From assembly GCA_013398295.1 (NCBI GenBank), contig VZSF01006858.1, forward strand, positions 1,358,125 through 1,422,124: 64,000 nt of DNA, given 5' to 3'. The position numbers and the translations under genes are program-made. Shown here piece after piece: positions 37,601-49,600 of this stretch; the stretch's first letter is position 1; each line of letters starts with the position of its first letter. This DNA is from Chionis minor (taxonomy: Eukaryota > Chordata > Aves > Charadriiformes > Chionididae). A model generated the notes under the pieces. It worked only from the letters and a program-made list of their open reading frames with translations, had not been told where the DNA came from and did not search any database.

Positions 37601-40600
37601 TTTTTTAGGAGCATGTAAAGGAGCAACCTGTTTTGTGGGAGAAATTTTTTGCTTTCTTCATTCTCCATCCCAGACTATCTTGAGAGAAAACAAGAGGGGT
37701 TGTCGCTCCACACCAGTTCTTTCCTTCTCCACACACTCAGAACAAAGCAGCAGATAAGTTAACACAATAATTGACTGTCTCTACATAAAAAGGGGTGACA
37801 CAACTTTGACGCCTAATTTCCACTAAATTTCAATGTTAATCTTTCAAGGAGATTAATGTTTCAACCAGGGAAATTCAGAGACAGCTGTCTTCATATTGCG
37901 AATGTTTTCTCACCAGTTACAAGGACTGTTCTGCCACAACATCTGATAAGCTTAAAAGCTTTTCAGTTTGGGTGGGGTTTTTTTGTTGTTAATTGGCTAA
38001 GAATAGCCATGGCTCTCATGAAAAGTTATCCACTGTAGACCAGAATTCAACAGTATATTCACCACTGGCTTCAATTATTCTTAGAAAGAATAGCACCGGT
38101 GCTTATGAAATAGAGTCAGAAATACCCTCCAGAAACTAAGCTACTATACATTGGGAGAAAGAGTCTATAAAGTCACTGCCTGTCAAGAGCAGCACTGACA
38201 ATGATCTCTGTAGCTACTGAATAAGCCCATTTTGCTATTCCTAGGAGAATGAAACGTGTTCAAAATGAAACTTTTAGATTGAACAATTCAACACTCAGTT
38301 GACCTTTCACTTGTGAAACACTGATATTACTAAAATATTCTGTGAATCACTGCTCCCATGCCTTTTTAATAAGGTGTACAGGCTTCAGTTTGCCATCCTA
38401 TTTACAAGTTACGGCTGGCTTGGAGATTTCTTCCCCTTGCTAAACCTGTGCATGAAGTACAAGATCTTCTGTTGCTATATCTTCCTGTCTCCAAAACTGA
38501 ACAACAATTTCGTGCAACTTCAGAGACCAACATTAAGCCCTTATAAATTTTACTGTGTTTTCCTCATTGTTTTCTTCACCATCATATCCAAAAGATACCC
38601 TACTCTCCTAAATATATCGGTCTGTTTTAGGATGACATTTCTTTAAACAGATTCCAAGAACATATGGACTGTCTGTTTAGACTAGATTTATTTCACTTTA
38701 ATTAGGCCTCAGCAGAAAACTGGTTTAACCTGAACTTAAGGTCCCTGGACATTAAATAAGTGTGTCCGTACTGGGATTTGCACCTACTTAACTGAGGGTG
38801 TGATTTAATGATCAGTTTTCATCAGTCCAAACTCCTCACTGCTGCTGAAAAAGTAGACCTGATCTTCCTCCCGTATACCAGCTCTAGCCCTTGCATGTTT
38901 GTGGAGCAAATCAAATTAATGAGTTGATCCTGCTGAAAGTTAACCCTGCAGAAAAAGATTACATTTCATCCAGATCAGAGACTGACCCAATTCACTCCAC
39001 AGTCATATGAGTGGCAGCATCAGCACCCAAGAGCTGTGACAGTAGGAAAGCTGGGCGTCACAGCTTTGCAAAGCACAAATAAGAGCTCTGTTTTCATTCC
39101 AGTCAGACTTTTAATCCAAAACTTTCCTCCTTTATGGTCTAAACTTCCCGTCTCACTGAAAAGTTCAGAGGACACAAGCTCCACAGCTGCTCTTCATAAC
39201 CAAGTACACAACATCATCTGTTCCAAACATCTATTAGTTAATAAAGGCCCTAAAATAATAGAAAAATCTTCTTTCCTAAAGCGAGTAACAAGAGCCAGCT
39301 TACTATATATATATATATATGCTAACAGGTATCGGTTAGTCACTACCAGTTATGCTGAAGAGCAGCCTCTGTACCTATCTTGACATATGACAGTGTATCA
39401 TCAACATTCCTAAAAATCTTCCTGCTTCCAGCAACATCAGAAGGATCAAACTTGAGATTATTACACCAACCCAAGTGCTCCCTAGACATGTTATTTTACT
39501 GAAGTACTAAGAAAATTACTTATACAATCACAGCTTACTGGAAGAATCTGCAGAGATGGGGGGGTGTGATGTGTGTATGTGTGTGTGTGTGTGGCAGGAA
39601 GACCCAAATGTGTGCAGAAGCATGTCTCTTATAATGAACTTAATGTCTGATCTACTAAACCTGGAGAACTGTTGCCAGCCACACATGAACTAACCCCATT
39701 CTTCACATGATAAATTTATTTAATGCCTACTATTCTCCAAGAAGTGAACCCCTTCAACTTCGGAGCTGGAACACAGAAGTAGTGCAAAGAACCTTGTAGA
39801 CAGCTGCTTCTGCAATCCTCGCTCTGCAGGCAAAGACAACAAGAAATTCTGGATCTTTTTCAAGATCTTCCATAGCTCTAAAACCTCCTAAAAATGAACA
39901 GAGATTGAAAACCAACAATGTCCCTGAGAACAAAGCTTACATTAATATAGCGGGGGAGCAGAGGGGGAGATTTTTTAAACTCAGTAACTCTCCAAAGACA
40001 CTTAATTTCACACTAAAAATAAATTTCAATTAGTTTCAACAGCAAAACAAAGAAAAAGTACAGCTTTTCTGTGCCTGTATATTTTGCAGCTTGAAGCTGT
40101 ACTATATAGTAGCTACCAACCATTTCAATTGTTATATTAAATTGCACTTTTTTTTCACCACTTTTAAGTATTTTTTATCTCTGAACAGAGAAGACACAAG
40201 ACCAGATTCTAAAGGGGAAAAAAAAAAAAGCAAGACACGACAAAAAGAGAACAGCAAGTAACTACTGATATCAAGGATACACCCACTCCAGTTTTAACTT
40301 TTCAGGAGGCAGCTCTGTCCTAATATCATCATAGTTTTCTACATCAGAAGGAATGAACATTGTGATTGGTCGACCTCGCATGAACATCTTGATATATTCT
40401 CCCTCTGTTGAAACAAAAAAACATATTAATCATGTGGCAAGTTTACACAAGAAACAAGCACAAAAGAAACCAGTAATAAGCAGAAAGATGCAAATAACAC
40501 TTGTGATATAACTATTATTTTTGAAATGCAAGCTTGGTAAAGGCCCAGATTTCTTTTTTTTTTTAAACGGAACGCTAAAACACACACACACGCACACACA

Positions 40601-43600
40601 CACACAGAGTAAACGTTAGTTGAATTTGTGATAGAAGAGATTGAGCATGTAACATTTTAGACATGCAAATTAAATTACAAAGGCAAATTTCAAATTCAAA
40701 TTAAAAACTGAAATTGAATAAATAAGTAGTCGTAGAATCACAGGATAAGGAATTTCAGGTTGAAGGGGACCTCAGGAAGTCTTTAAGTCCAACCTCTGCT
40801 CAACACAGGCTCAGCCATGAGGACAGACTAGGTTGCTCAGGGGGTTTTGCCTTGTCTAGTGTTGAAAACCTCCAAGGACAGAGTTGGCACAACCTCTCTT
40901 GGGACCCAGCTGTCTGAGAGAATTTCCTGCAGAGCTCCTCCCTGCAGCTCTGTCCCCAGCCTGCGTCCCTGCCAGGGGCTCTTCTTTTCCCCAGACTTGT
41001 CACTTGCCCTTACGTAATTTTGTGAGGTTCCTTGCAGGCACATCCCTCCAGCCTGCCCAGGTCCCCCTGGCTGGTAGCTCTACCAGCCAACATACCAACT
41101 GGGCCCTCTGGTCTGCTATCATCTGCAAACTTGAGAGTGCACTGTGTTGCCTGCTCCAGATCACTGCTAAGGATATTAAACAGGACAGGTCCAGGTCCTA
41201 TCCAAAGCATAACGACCAAGCTAAGACACAAGGACACTGCAGGAAAAAAGAGCCAAAAGTTTTGCTGACGAATATAGTCTGAAATTATATATAACCACAA
41301 ACTAATACACTAACCTGAATCATTAATTTATTGAAATTGCAATTCCAATTGCATGCTATTGCATATTGCATCATATCCTGAAGAACGGAAAGAAGCAACA
41401 GGTCCTAATGACTCCAGCTGCAACACTGTCTATAGCTGTGACAAAACACATGCGTATCTCTGTTGGGACATGCGAGCACTTCATAAGCCTTTAGAAGTTC
41501 CTTTTCAAGGAATAGGAGATTGTTTTCCACCAGAAAAAAATAATTACAGAGTAGCTGAGTGGCTTGGTCAAACACATTAGGCTAGTCATTGGAAAGTAAG
41601 TCTTCTGGATTTAAGGAATTTGCAAGTAGTGTACTAGGTGCCCTAACAGAAGTCTTCCCTCCACACTGTGACAATAAACATTTTCTAACTTCAGAAGACC
41701 AGAAAGACTCTTGGAGACTTTTAAAAGCCTTTAAACCCTACCCACATGGCAAAACTGTAGTACTGTTAAACTATGGTTAAATCAGGCCTCAAATCCACAA
41801 GAATTAATGCCAGCCTCCAACACTGCTGACAAAGGAGTTTCATTTTGAAAAGCACTGATGACAAAGACCCAAGTATTTGACTAATATTACATCAATGAAA
41901 TGACAACTTTTTATCACTCTTCAACTTCTTTAGTAGTTAATATCCACTGTTAAGGTAACTAATATCACAAAGCCAAAGTAATATAATACTCTGCTGTGAA
42001 TCTGGAACTCCAATGAGCAGGGATTTGAAAATCACAGCAGGCAGAGGGAACTCAGAGCTTCAAACCAAGTTGAGTATGACTGGAGTAGAAGAATAGCTGT
42101 GAATGAGCAATAAGGTATTAAGAAATTAAGAAATCTCTAATCGCATTTGAAGCGAACAATATTACATTCTAAAATTAAGCTCTTTAAACAATTATTTTTG
42201 TATTTCTTTCAAAAGACAAACATGAGGTGGACTTCCCTTAAATGCCCAGGGAACGCTTGTAAATATTTCCCCAATTAAGTGTAACATTATTACTCAGACT
42301 GCAATAATGTGTAATTTATGTTTTGCATTCCCTAAAACATCTAAAAACTGAAATTATGAGAATCTACACTTATTCCCACAGAATTATACCTAACAGCTCA
42401 AGTCAAACATGGAGATCTACAGAAGCATGAGAAAGCAGATAATTTCAGTGACAGCAGAAGCAATGTAGACTCCAAAACAGTCTCTTTCTTAGAGAAACAT
42501 TTCAGAAGATGCAAAGATCGAGAAATAATTAAAGTCGTGAGACTAACCTTAAGCCAGGGTTCTCTGCCCTCCTCTGAATTTGAAATACCCCTACTATACA
42601 AACTGCAGAAACATATTCTGTCTTACTGCAGTCAGAAGAGAACAAGAGAGGAAAAACCTGTAACTACTTTCATCCACCAAAGTTATAAAGAAGTCTTGCA
42701 CAAAGTTTGAAAATGAATTCTTGACACTCAAGGTCTTTCTTCTACAGCTAGACAAGAGAGAAGACCAATCATCAGTCTAATGAAAAAATGTGGTGAATAT
42801 TCTATATTATTTAGAAAGAAGTATTTCTGAACATAGAGGATTTTATCAGTTGTGTGAAATCCTCTGGAATACCACCCCAGCTCTGAAAACACCAGAAAGC
42901 ACTAGTTTTGAATACAGCAATGATGATCCTCGCACACACCAATGACTTGGGCAGCACTGACACATACAGCTAAAAAATCTATAGTGACCAAATCATGTAA
43001 TATGCATATATTATAACTCCTAGTAACTCCTAGTCAGAGGAAGAACTACTCATGAGCCTGTGTGGTTTCAACATCACTTGTCACAGCATTACTCAAACTG
43101 AACTAGGTCAATGAATCCATGCACCTGAACATAAGCTATTTATGTACATGATACTCATTTTGAAGTTTTCACAACCCATATGGCTTAATTTGTCAAAAGC
43201 TTTTGGTTTTCCTTTTAACACAATGTAGTTTGTTTTCTTTCTGGGGAAGTTACAGAACGAATCCTTCCTGGGGGCTATCACAAGTCAAATGAAGCACGTG
43301 ACTGGGGAAAGCCAGCACAAATTCACCAAGGGCAAATTGCGCTTGACAAACCTGATCGCCTTGTACGACAAACTTGCTCGGTTCACGAAGGGCGAGAGGT
43401 GGACATTATCTCCCTGGGTTTCTCCAAGGCTTTCGACACAGTTCCCCACAGCCTCCTTCTCGAGACACTGGCGTGTTACAGCCTAGACGAGTGGTCTGCG
43501 CGGTGGGTGGGGAACTGGCTGACAGGCTGCACCCAGAGGGTGGCAGTAAACAGCTGTTTCATACTGGCAGCCTGTCACAAATGGGGTCCCCCAGGGGTCG

Positions 43601-46600
43601 ATACTGGGCTCAGCGCTGTTTAATACCTTCGTAAGTGGTCTGGGTGACGGGATCAAGTGTTCCCTGATAAAGTTTGCTGATGGTACCAAACTGAGAAGGG
43701 TAGCGGACACTTTGGAAGGGAGAAGCCCCCTGCAGGAAGACCTGGATAAGCTGTAAGAGTGGGCTTATGAACCTTATGAAGTTGAACAAGGACAAGTGTA
43801 AGGTCTTGCACCTGGGAAAATGTAATGCAGGAGGTACAGCCCATGCTGGGATCTGCCTGGCTGGGGAGCAGTTCTGTGGAAAAGGACCTGGGGGACCTGG
43901 TGGACAACAAGCTCAATATGAGCAAACGGTGTGCTGCAGGGGCAAAGAAAGCCAACAGGATGCTGGGTTACATCAATGAAGGCATCACCCGCAGAGATAA
44001 GGAAGACTTTATCTCACTCTACTCAGCACTTGTCAGGCCACACCTGGAATACTGTGTTCAGTTTTGGTCCCCACTATACAAAAAGAAGATGTGGAAAGGC
44101 TGGAGAGGGTCCAGTGAAGGGCCACAAAAATGACCAAAGGACTGGGAAGCCCTGCCATATGAGGAAAGGCTGAGAGTTTGGGTTTGTTCTGCCTTGATAA
44201 AAGAAGGCTTAGGGGAGATCTTTTCACCGTGTTCCAGTATTTAAAGGGTGGCTACAAAGAAGATGGAGACTCCCTTTTTACAAGGAGTCACACTGAAAAG
44301 ACGAGGGGTAACATGTACAAGTTACCCCTGGGGAGATTCCAGTTGGACACAAGAGGAAAATTTCTCCCGATAAGAACAATTAGCCATTGGAATAATCTCC
44401 CCAGGGAAGTGGTAGATTCCCCAGCATTGGACACCTCTAAGATGCAGCTGGACAGGGTTCTGGGTCATCTTGTCTAGATCGTGCTTTTGCCAAGAAAGGT
44501 TGGGCCAGATCCTCCTTGAGGTCCCTTCCGACCTGGTATTCTATGATTCTATGATTTCTATGATTCTTGGTGCTTTAACATTTTTAACAATTTTTTAAAA
44601 ATTGTCTGATAAAACATCACATTTAATCAAATTTACTAAGTTCCCAGGCTTAAAAGATATTGGTGTGACTCCTTTTCCACTTCTAGTGTGCTCGAGTCAA
44701 GCTTCTGAGGCCAAGAATTCAACTTCACTTGAATTTTGTGTTGCTTCTAACCCTGATAGTAGGTTTACTCTGCACTGGAGGCAACAGTTTTCCTACGACA
44801 GTCCAAATACTAGTCCAAAACTAGTGCAGAAAACCCCCACAGACTTAAAAAATAATTCCTGAACAGAAATCGTAATAATTGAGCAATGTAAAACTAACAC
44901 ATGCATTAAGGTTTTTCCTTATTTAGAATATTAATGCAATGAAAGTTGAGTCCAGTGTCAAAGTAACAAAGTAACAAGATGATGAACAACATTGTCCCAC
45001 TTATTTTAGAGAACAAATACAGCTCCTTTGAACGAGAACCCTGCAAGTCCATCCACTGGCAACAGTAGAAAACTTTCCTCAGATCAAATATCAAAGAACA
45101 AAGAAAATCACTTCCCAGTGGCTAAATTAGAAACAAGTTATTTTACCAAACGTGCATTGCTTAACTGTATTGCTGAGAAAAACTGAAGACTGGCGTTGTC
45201 ACCAGTTTGACACAAATATTTAGGTAATTACTCCAAACTGTAACATTTTTCCACCAAAATATTTTTTATAGGCTGTATTTTACAGACATAAAATAACACT
45301 GGCCAAAACAAAGAGGAACATATTAATAATGACCTTTCTATTAAAATCTGGCGCTCACACTCTCAAAAATTAAAGCACAGTATAGCCTGAGAGTATTGAG
45401 AAAAGACCATTTATTTGTGCAAGTCAAACTCTTGACTTAACACTGAGCTTGGAACTTCTGGTTCCACAAGATCAGTGCAAAATGACACCACAAATTTAGG
45501 ATCAAATTTCTCATCGCTGCTTAGAACAGTGAGACAAGCTGCAACTGAAATTCATACGGATGGAGGCAGTTGCACCTGTCGGACTCTACAGATGAGAGAG
45601 ATGAAGAGTCCAAGAGGAATTCAGTCAGGTCTTTGACTAGAAGAGAATCATCTCTCCTGGAGCTCAGGGAAAAGATTATCTGCAGGGCATTCAGATACAA
45701 ATTAGCTCTCTGAACTTCCCCATTAAAGAAAGACGATTTTTTGCTTTTATTAGCTATCTGCACATTATCCAAGATTACCTTTGAAGATACATATTTAACA
45801 CACTTGTTAGAGAGACATAGGGTAGGTATAACTTGATTAAGCCTCTCCCTACAGAAGAGGAAGGATTAAAAACAGGAGACAACCCACTGAAAGATTTTTG
45901 TTTCAGACAGTAAATTTCCTTTCGTCAGAATAACCTGTAGGGCAGATATAATATTAATGTAAAAATCTTTTGAAATACTAGAGAGGATGGCAGCATATCA
46001 ACAAAACCATTCTGAAACAGCAACTAATTGCCTGAGGGCAAATTCTTGTACTTGCAAGTTAAAAACCTCAGTGATTTAACTCTTTCCTAGCACACTGGCT
46101 CAACTGAATGCTCAAGAGCAGCATTAGACTGTTCCTTTCCTGCATTCTCACCATTTCCAGGTACAAAGCAGTATGCCAAGACTTGTTTTTCCTCCCTTGA
46201 TCTTTTTAAAAAAAAGAGCCTTGGTCATTTCATAACAGACGTGTAGGTAAGGGGGTACAGGGGAGATAAAGTCAGAAGTTTTAAAGAGAGTGGGAGGAAA
46301 AAAACCCAACAAACAAAAGATTCTCCACAACTCTGGTACCTAGTCATCCAAAAACAGTAGATATGAAAGTAAAAATTCTCTACCCCGTATAAAGAGATGT
46401 TCAGACCCCACTACCCACTGCACAGAAGCATTTGGGGAGGGATGGGGGCGGGTGGAGGAGCAGGAGAGCATAACTGAAAGGACCTTCCTACTTGCTAAGT
46501 TCATTGGCAACTGCAGACGTCCTATAAATCCTTTCAAATATGGATCAAACCAGCCTAAAAGTACAGTTGAAGCTCTGCAGATAGCAAACCCAGGTGCCGT

Positions 46601-49600
46601 GGATTATCCACGCCACACAAAAAATAATAGCTCTGGCCCAGGGTTGCTAGAAAAAGCAGCATCATGTGGATGCAGTGCTCTGGCTTCAGGGGCCAGCTCT
46701 TCACCGGGAACAGCTGTAGCTGCTTTTGTGCAGCTTTGAGCTCAGATTCACAGCCCTTGCCAGACTCTGCTTGGCTCCACAATAATTCACCTCTGGAGCC
46801 TCAACAATCTCTTTGCACAAGTGCCAGGGGACACAGGACCAGCACTCTCAGTTTTTGCTCCCAGGATCAGCTCAGGCTTATTAGTTTCACATGGGAGCCC
46901 CCCGGATGTGCTGGACACAAGCAAACTCTGTGCAGGTCTCAGGTCTCTGTGCGATCCCCAGAGGTCTGGGGAAATTATTAACTCAGCCCCAAAGATGCAG
47001 AAGAAACACTTGGTCTGACTACACCATAGCGCCAGTCAGCTGAAGGGACACAAAACATCACTCAGGGGCAGTGAGACAAAGACAGAGCCCAGCAACTTGG
47101 CTAGGGCCCACCTGAAGGTGGATTTGAGCATCTAGGTTCTAGGTAGAGCAAACTAGGCTCTGCAAACCCATGCCATGACCAGGCGGAACACCACAGCTGA
47201 GCCCAGCCTGATGGATGCACAACATGTCCCCCAGTGCCCTCTCTCTGCCTGCATCACTCTGGTTTTTACTCTCATCAGGGTACTGCAGCACTTGCTTCGG
47301 ACAGTCACCGGGATACACACAAATACACTCTGCTGATTTCAGAATAACATCCAAAAACCTCCTTCTCCTAATAGTTGGGAACCTCTCAACTTCCAGGCAA
47401 CGATAAAGCATAGTCAGGTTGTTTACTTTTTGTGTGTGTGACCACATGGCTGTTAACTTCAGTACAGGTCTGCCCATCTGCCCTCTGAAAGTGCATCAGG
47501 CGAGCATGAGAAGAGCAATCATGCCCTTCCTCCCCCCAGCCTTCGCTTTGCAAATATAAAAACATCCAGCTATTTAACACTCTTTTTGCATGATAAGGTT
47601 TCAGTCTGTCTCCACGCCACCACAAAATTTACCTTTTATGATTGTGGGTGGCTGTAACTGCATGCAGTGTCACAGAGAAGAACCTACCAGGGTTTTGATG
47701 CATTAACGTCTTCTGTATGGCTGTGTATCTGTATTAGAATTACTTCTAATTCTATCCTGTAATTCAGGATTGCATTTGTGCTTTCAGAAAAAGTGAGTGG
47801 TTCAACCTTTGTGTGATTAACTAGCACGTTAGAGCCCTTTTCCTCACCATTTAATTCTGGCAGACAACCTGTTTACAGCTAAAATGTTGCTAGCAACTCC
47901 TGCACGAGTGATCTTGCACTTTGAAGAATTTAATTTTGTCTTACAGTACTGCAGGCCTCAGGAACATCTACGTCTCACTGTACTAAAATCTCAGCTTCCA
48001 CTGTGCCAGTTCGGTCTCTCAGCTTCATGTCATCAGTGAAATTTCATCAGTGCTCCTACTTTCCCCGTGTTAAGTTCATTAGTGTAAACACTAAGCCAAA
48101 TAGGTCCCAACAGGCTGCAGGCAGATGTTAGCAACCAGAGTATCTATTGCGGGTTCTTTGAAAGTTTATAGCCTGCTAGAGAAGACAGGAATAAGTACGT
48201 TGGTGAAACAAGGTGCTGCTACTGAGAGGGAACCCTAGAAGCCTGCCTCGTCGGCAAGCAAACAAGGCATCTTCGACACTGACAGTCACTGCAAGCCAGT
48301 GTACTTGCATTGCATGCAAAAAAACCTGTTGGTAAAGCACGTAGCACCAAGAAATACAGGACTAAAACTAGGAGCAAATAAAAAATGGTAGACAAACAGT
48401 AGACACTAGCTGAAAATTTTCTGCAAAGCCTCCTTGTATCAAAAGGAGATTGCTATTAGCATAAATAAGCTTTTAATCAGGCCTGACACAATAAAAAGAA
48501 AAAAAAAAAGCCACACAAAGTAACAGTAAAATTCTACTTTAAACTACGCCTATTAATTCGCTCTTGGAAGAGAGTTTAAAACCCAGCAATTCAGGGAAAG
48601 CAAACTGGAAGGTAAGACCAGTTCAAAACACTGCAGGTGCTAACAGACAGCAAAGATAAGGCAATACAAACCATCTGAAAGGCTGAAATTATTACTTCCA
48701 TGAAGTAAGCACAGAAAGACTCGTGCAATGACACTTAAGCAATTTATTACTTTCTGTGAATCATATTCTTAGGGGAATAGAGAAGGTCTTCAGAGGAAAA
48801 TAATAAAAGTAATAGGCACTGAAAAGAGGAGGAAAAAAGAGATCAAAGAAGTCTTTGTACATTAACTCAGAAGTACCTACAGAGAAGAGCAATTCAGGAG
48901 ACATGAAAGCTACTGTTTAGATCCTTCAGAAATTTGAAGACAGCGACATAACAAAACCAAAATCCTCCTGGTTTCCAAAAAGCATGCCTCAAAATGAAAT
49001 TGTCAAGGAATACACTGTAGTTTCCTAGAAGTATGTGAGAAGCCCTCCTCCTCAATTACTGTTTTCTTCAACAAAACTGGACAAATTATTACGAAAATGT
49101 TATCTTATATCATGCTATTCCTCATTATTTAGCCAGACCCTGAGGTAGCCCCACAAGTCTGTGCTGTAATTAACTGCTCTTCAGCTAGCAAGTGTATGCA
49201 TAATGGGAAGCCTAATGAGCATACAGTACATTATCTATACACACACAGACTCACACAGAGTAGATAGTAGTTAATAAATAACAAAATTATCTGGTTTTCT
49301 ACATAAGTTTAATTCTTAAAAAATCATTACAATAATCTTATCTTGCAAATGATTAGTGACTATTTTTCAATAGGTCCTACCCCACCTAGTTTGAAAGAGC
49401 ATCACGGCCGATGCATTAAAACCCTCAGCTCAGTTCTACTTGTCTTTAGCATCTGAATCTTAAAGTGAATTACAAGCAAACCAAAAACCCCAAAAGACTC
49501 CAACTAGTTTGGCCAAGCAGAACTCTCTAATAATAGACAATAAACTACCACATCCAGAGTACATTTATTAATCTGTCTTCACCTTCTAGTTGCTTGACCA

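Larger units (their letters stand above)
35562..40280 (-). other. EML4 intron 7, U12-type
   Basis: 4.7 kb. The donor GTATCCTT (40280 to 40273) matches the minor-spliceosome GT-AG consensus in all eight positions. The acceptor lacks a pyrimidine tract (AACAAAAAAAATGTATAG). A branch-like TGACTTAAC lies with its A near 35578, 16 nt from the 3' splice site. All other EML4 introns here have U2-type donors. Contents: poly-A/C stretch near 35729-35760 and AT and TG microsatellites at 39305-39320 and 39564-39593. Confidence 0.8.

Noticed and set aside
40281..40282. Alternative donor GTGTAT two bases upstream in exon 7
   Set aside because: Using it would leave exon 8 out of frame. The GTATCCTT donor restores the W-V-Y-G-Y-R reading.
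40884..41282. Plus-strand ORF of 132 codons
   Set aside because: It is the antisense of a CR1 fragment whose minus strand shows RT motifs and the 3' tail.
43289..44477. Series of short ORFs resembling a reverse transcriptase gene
   Set aside because: They are broken pieces of one 5'-truncated CR1 element, with stops, frameshifts and a changed active site; not a host gene.
46452..47625. Cluster of ORFs in the large intron
   Set aside because: No recognisable domain and no consistent strand. I could not assign it to a known repeat either.
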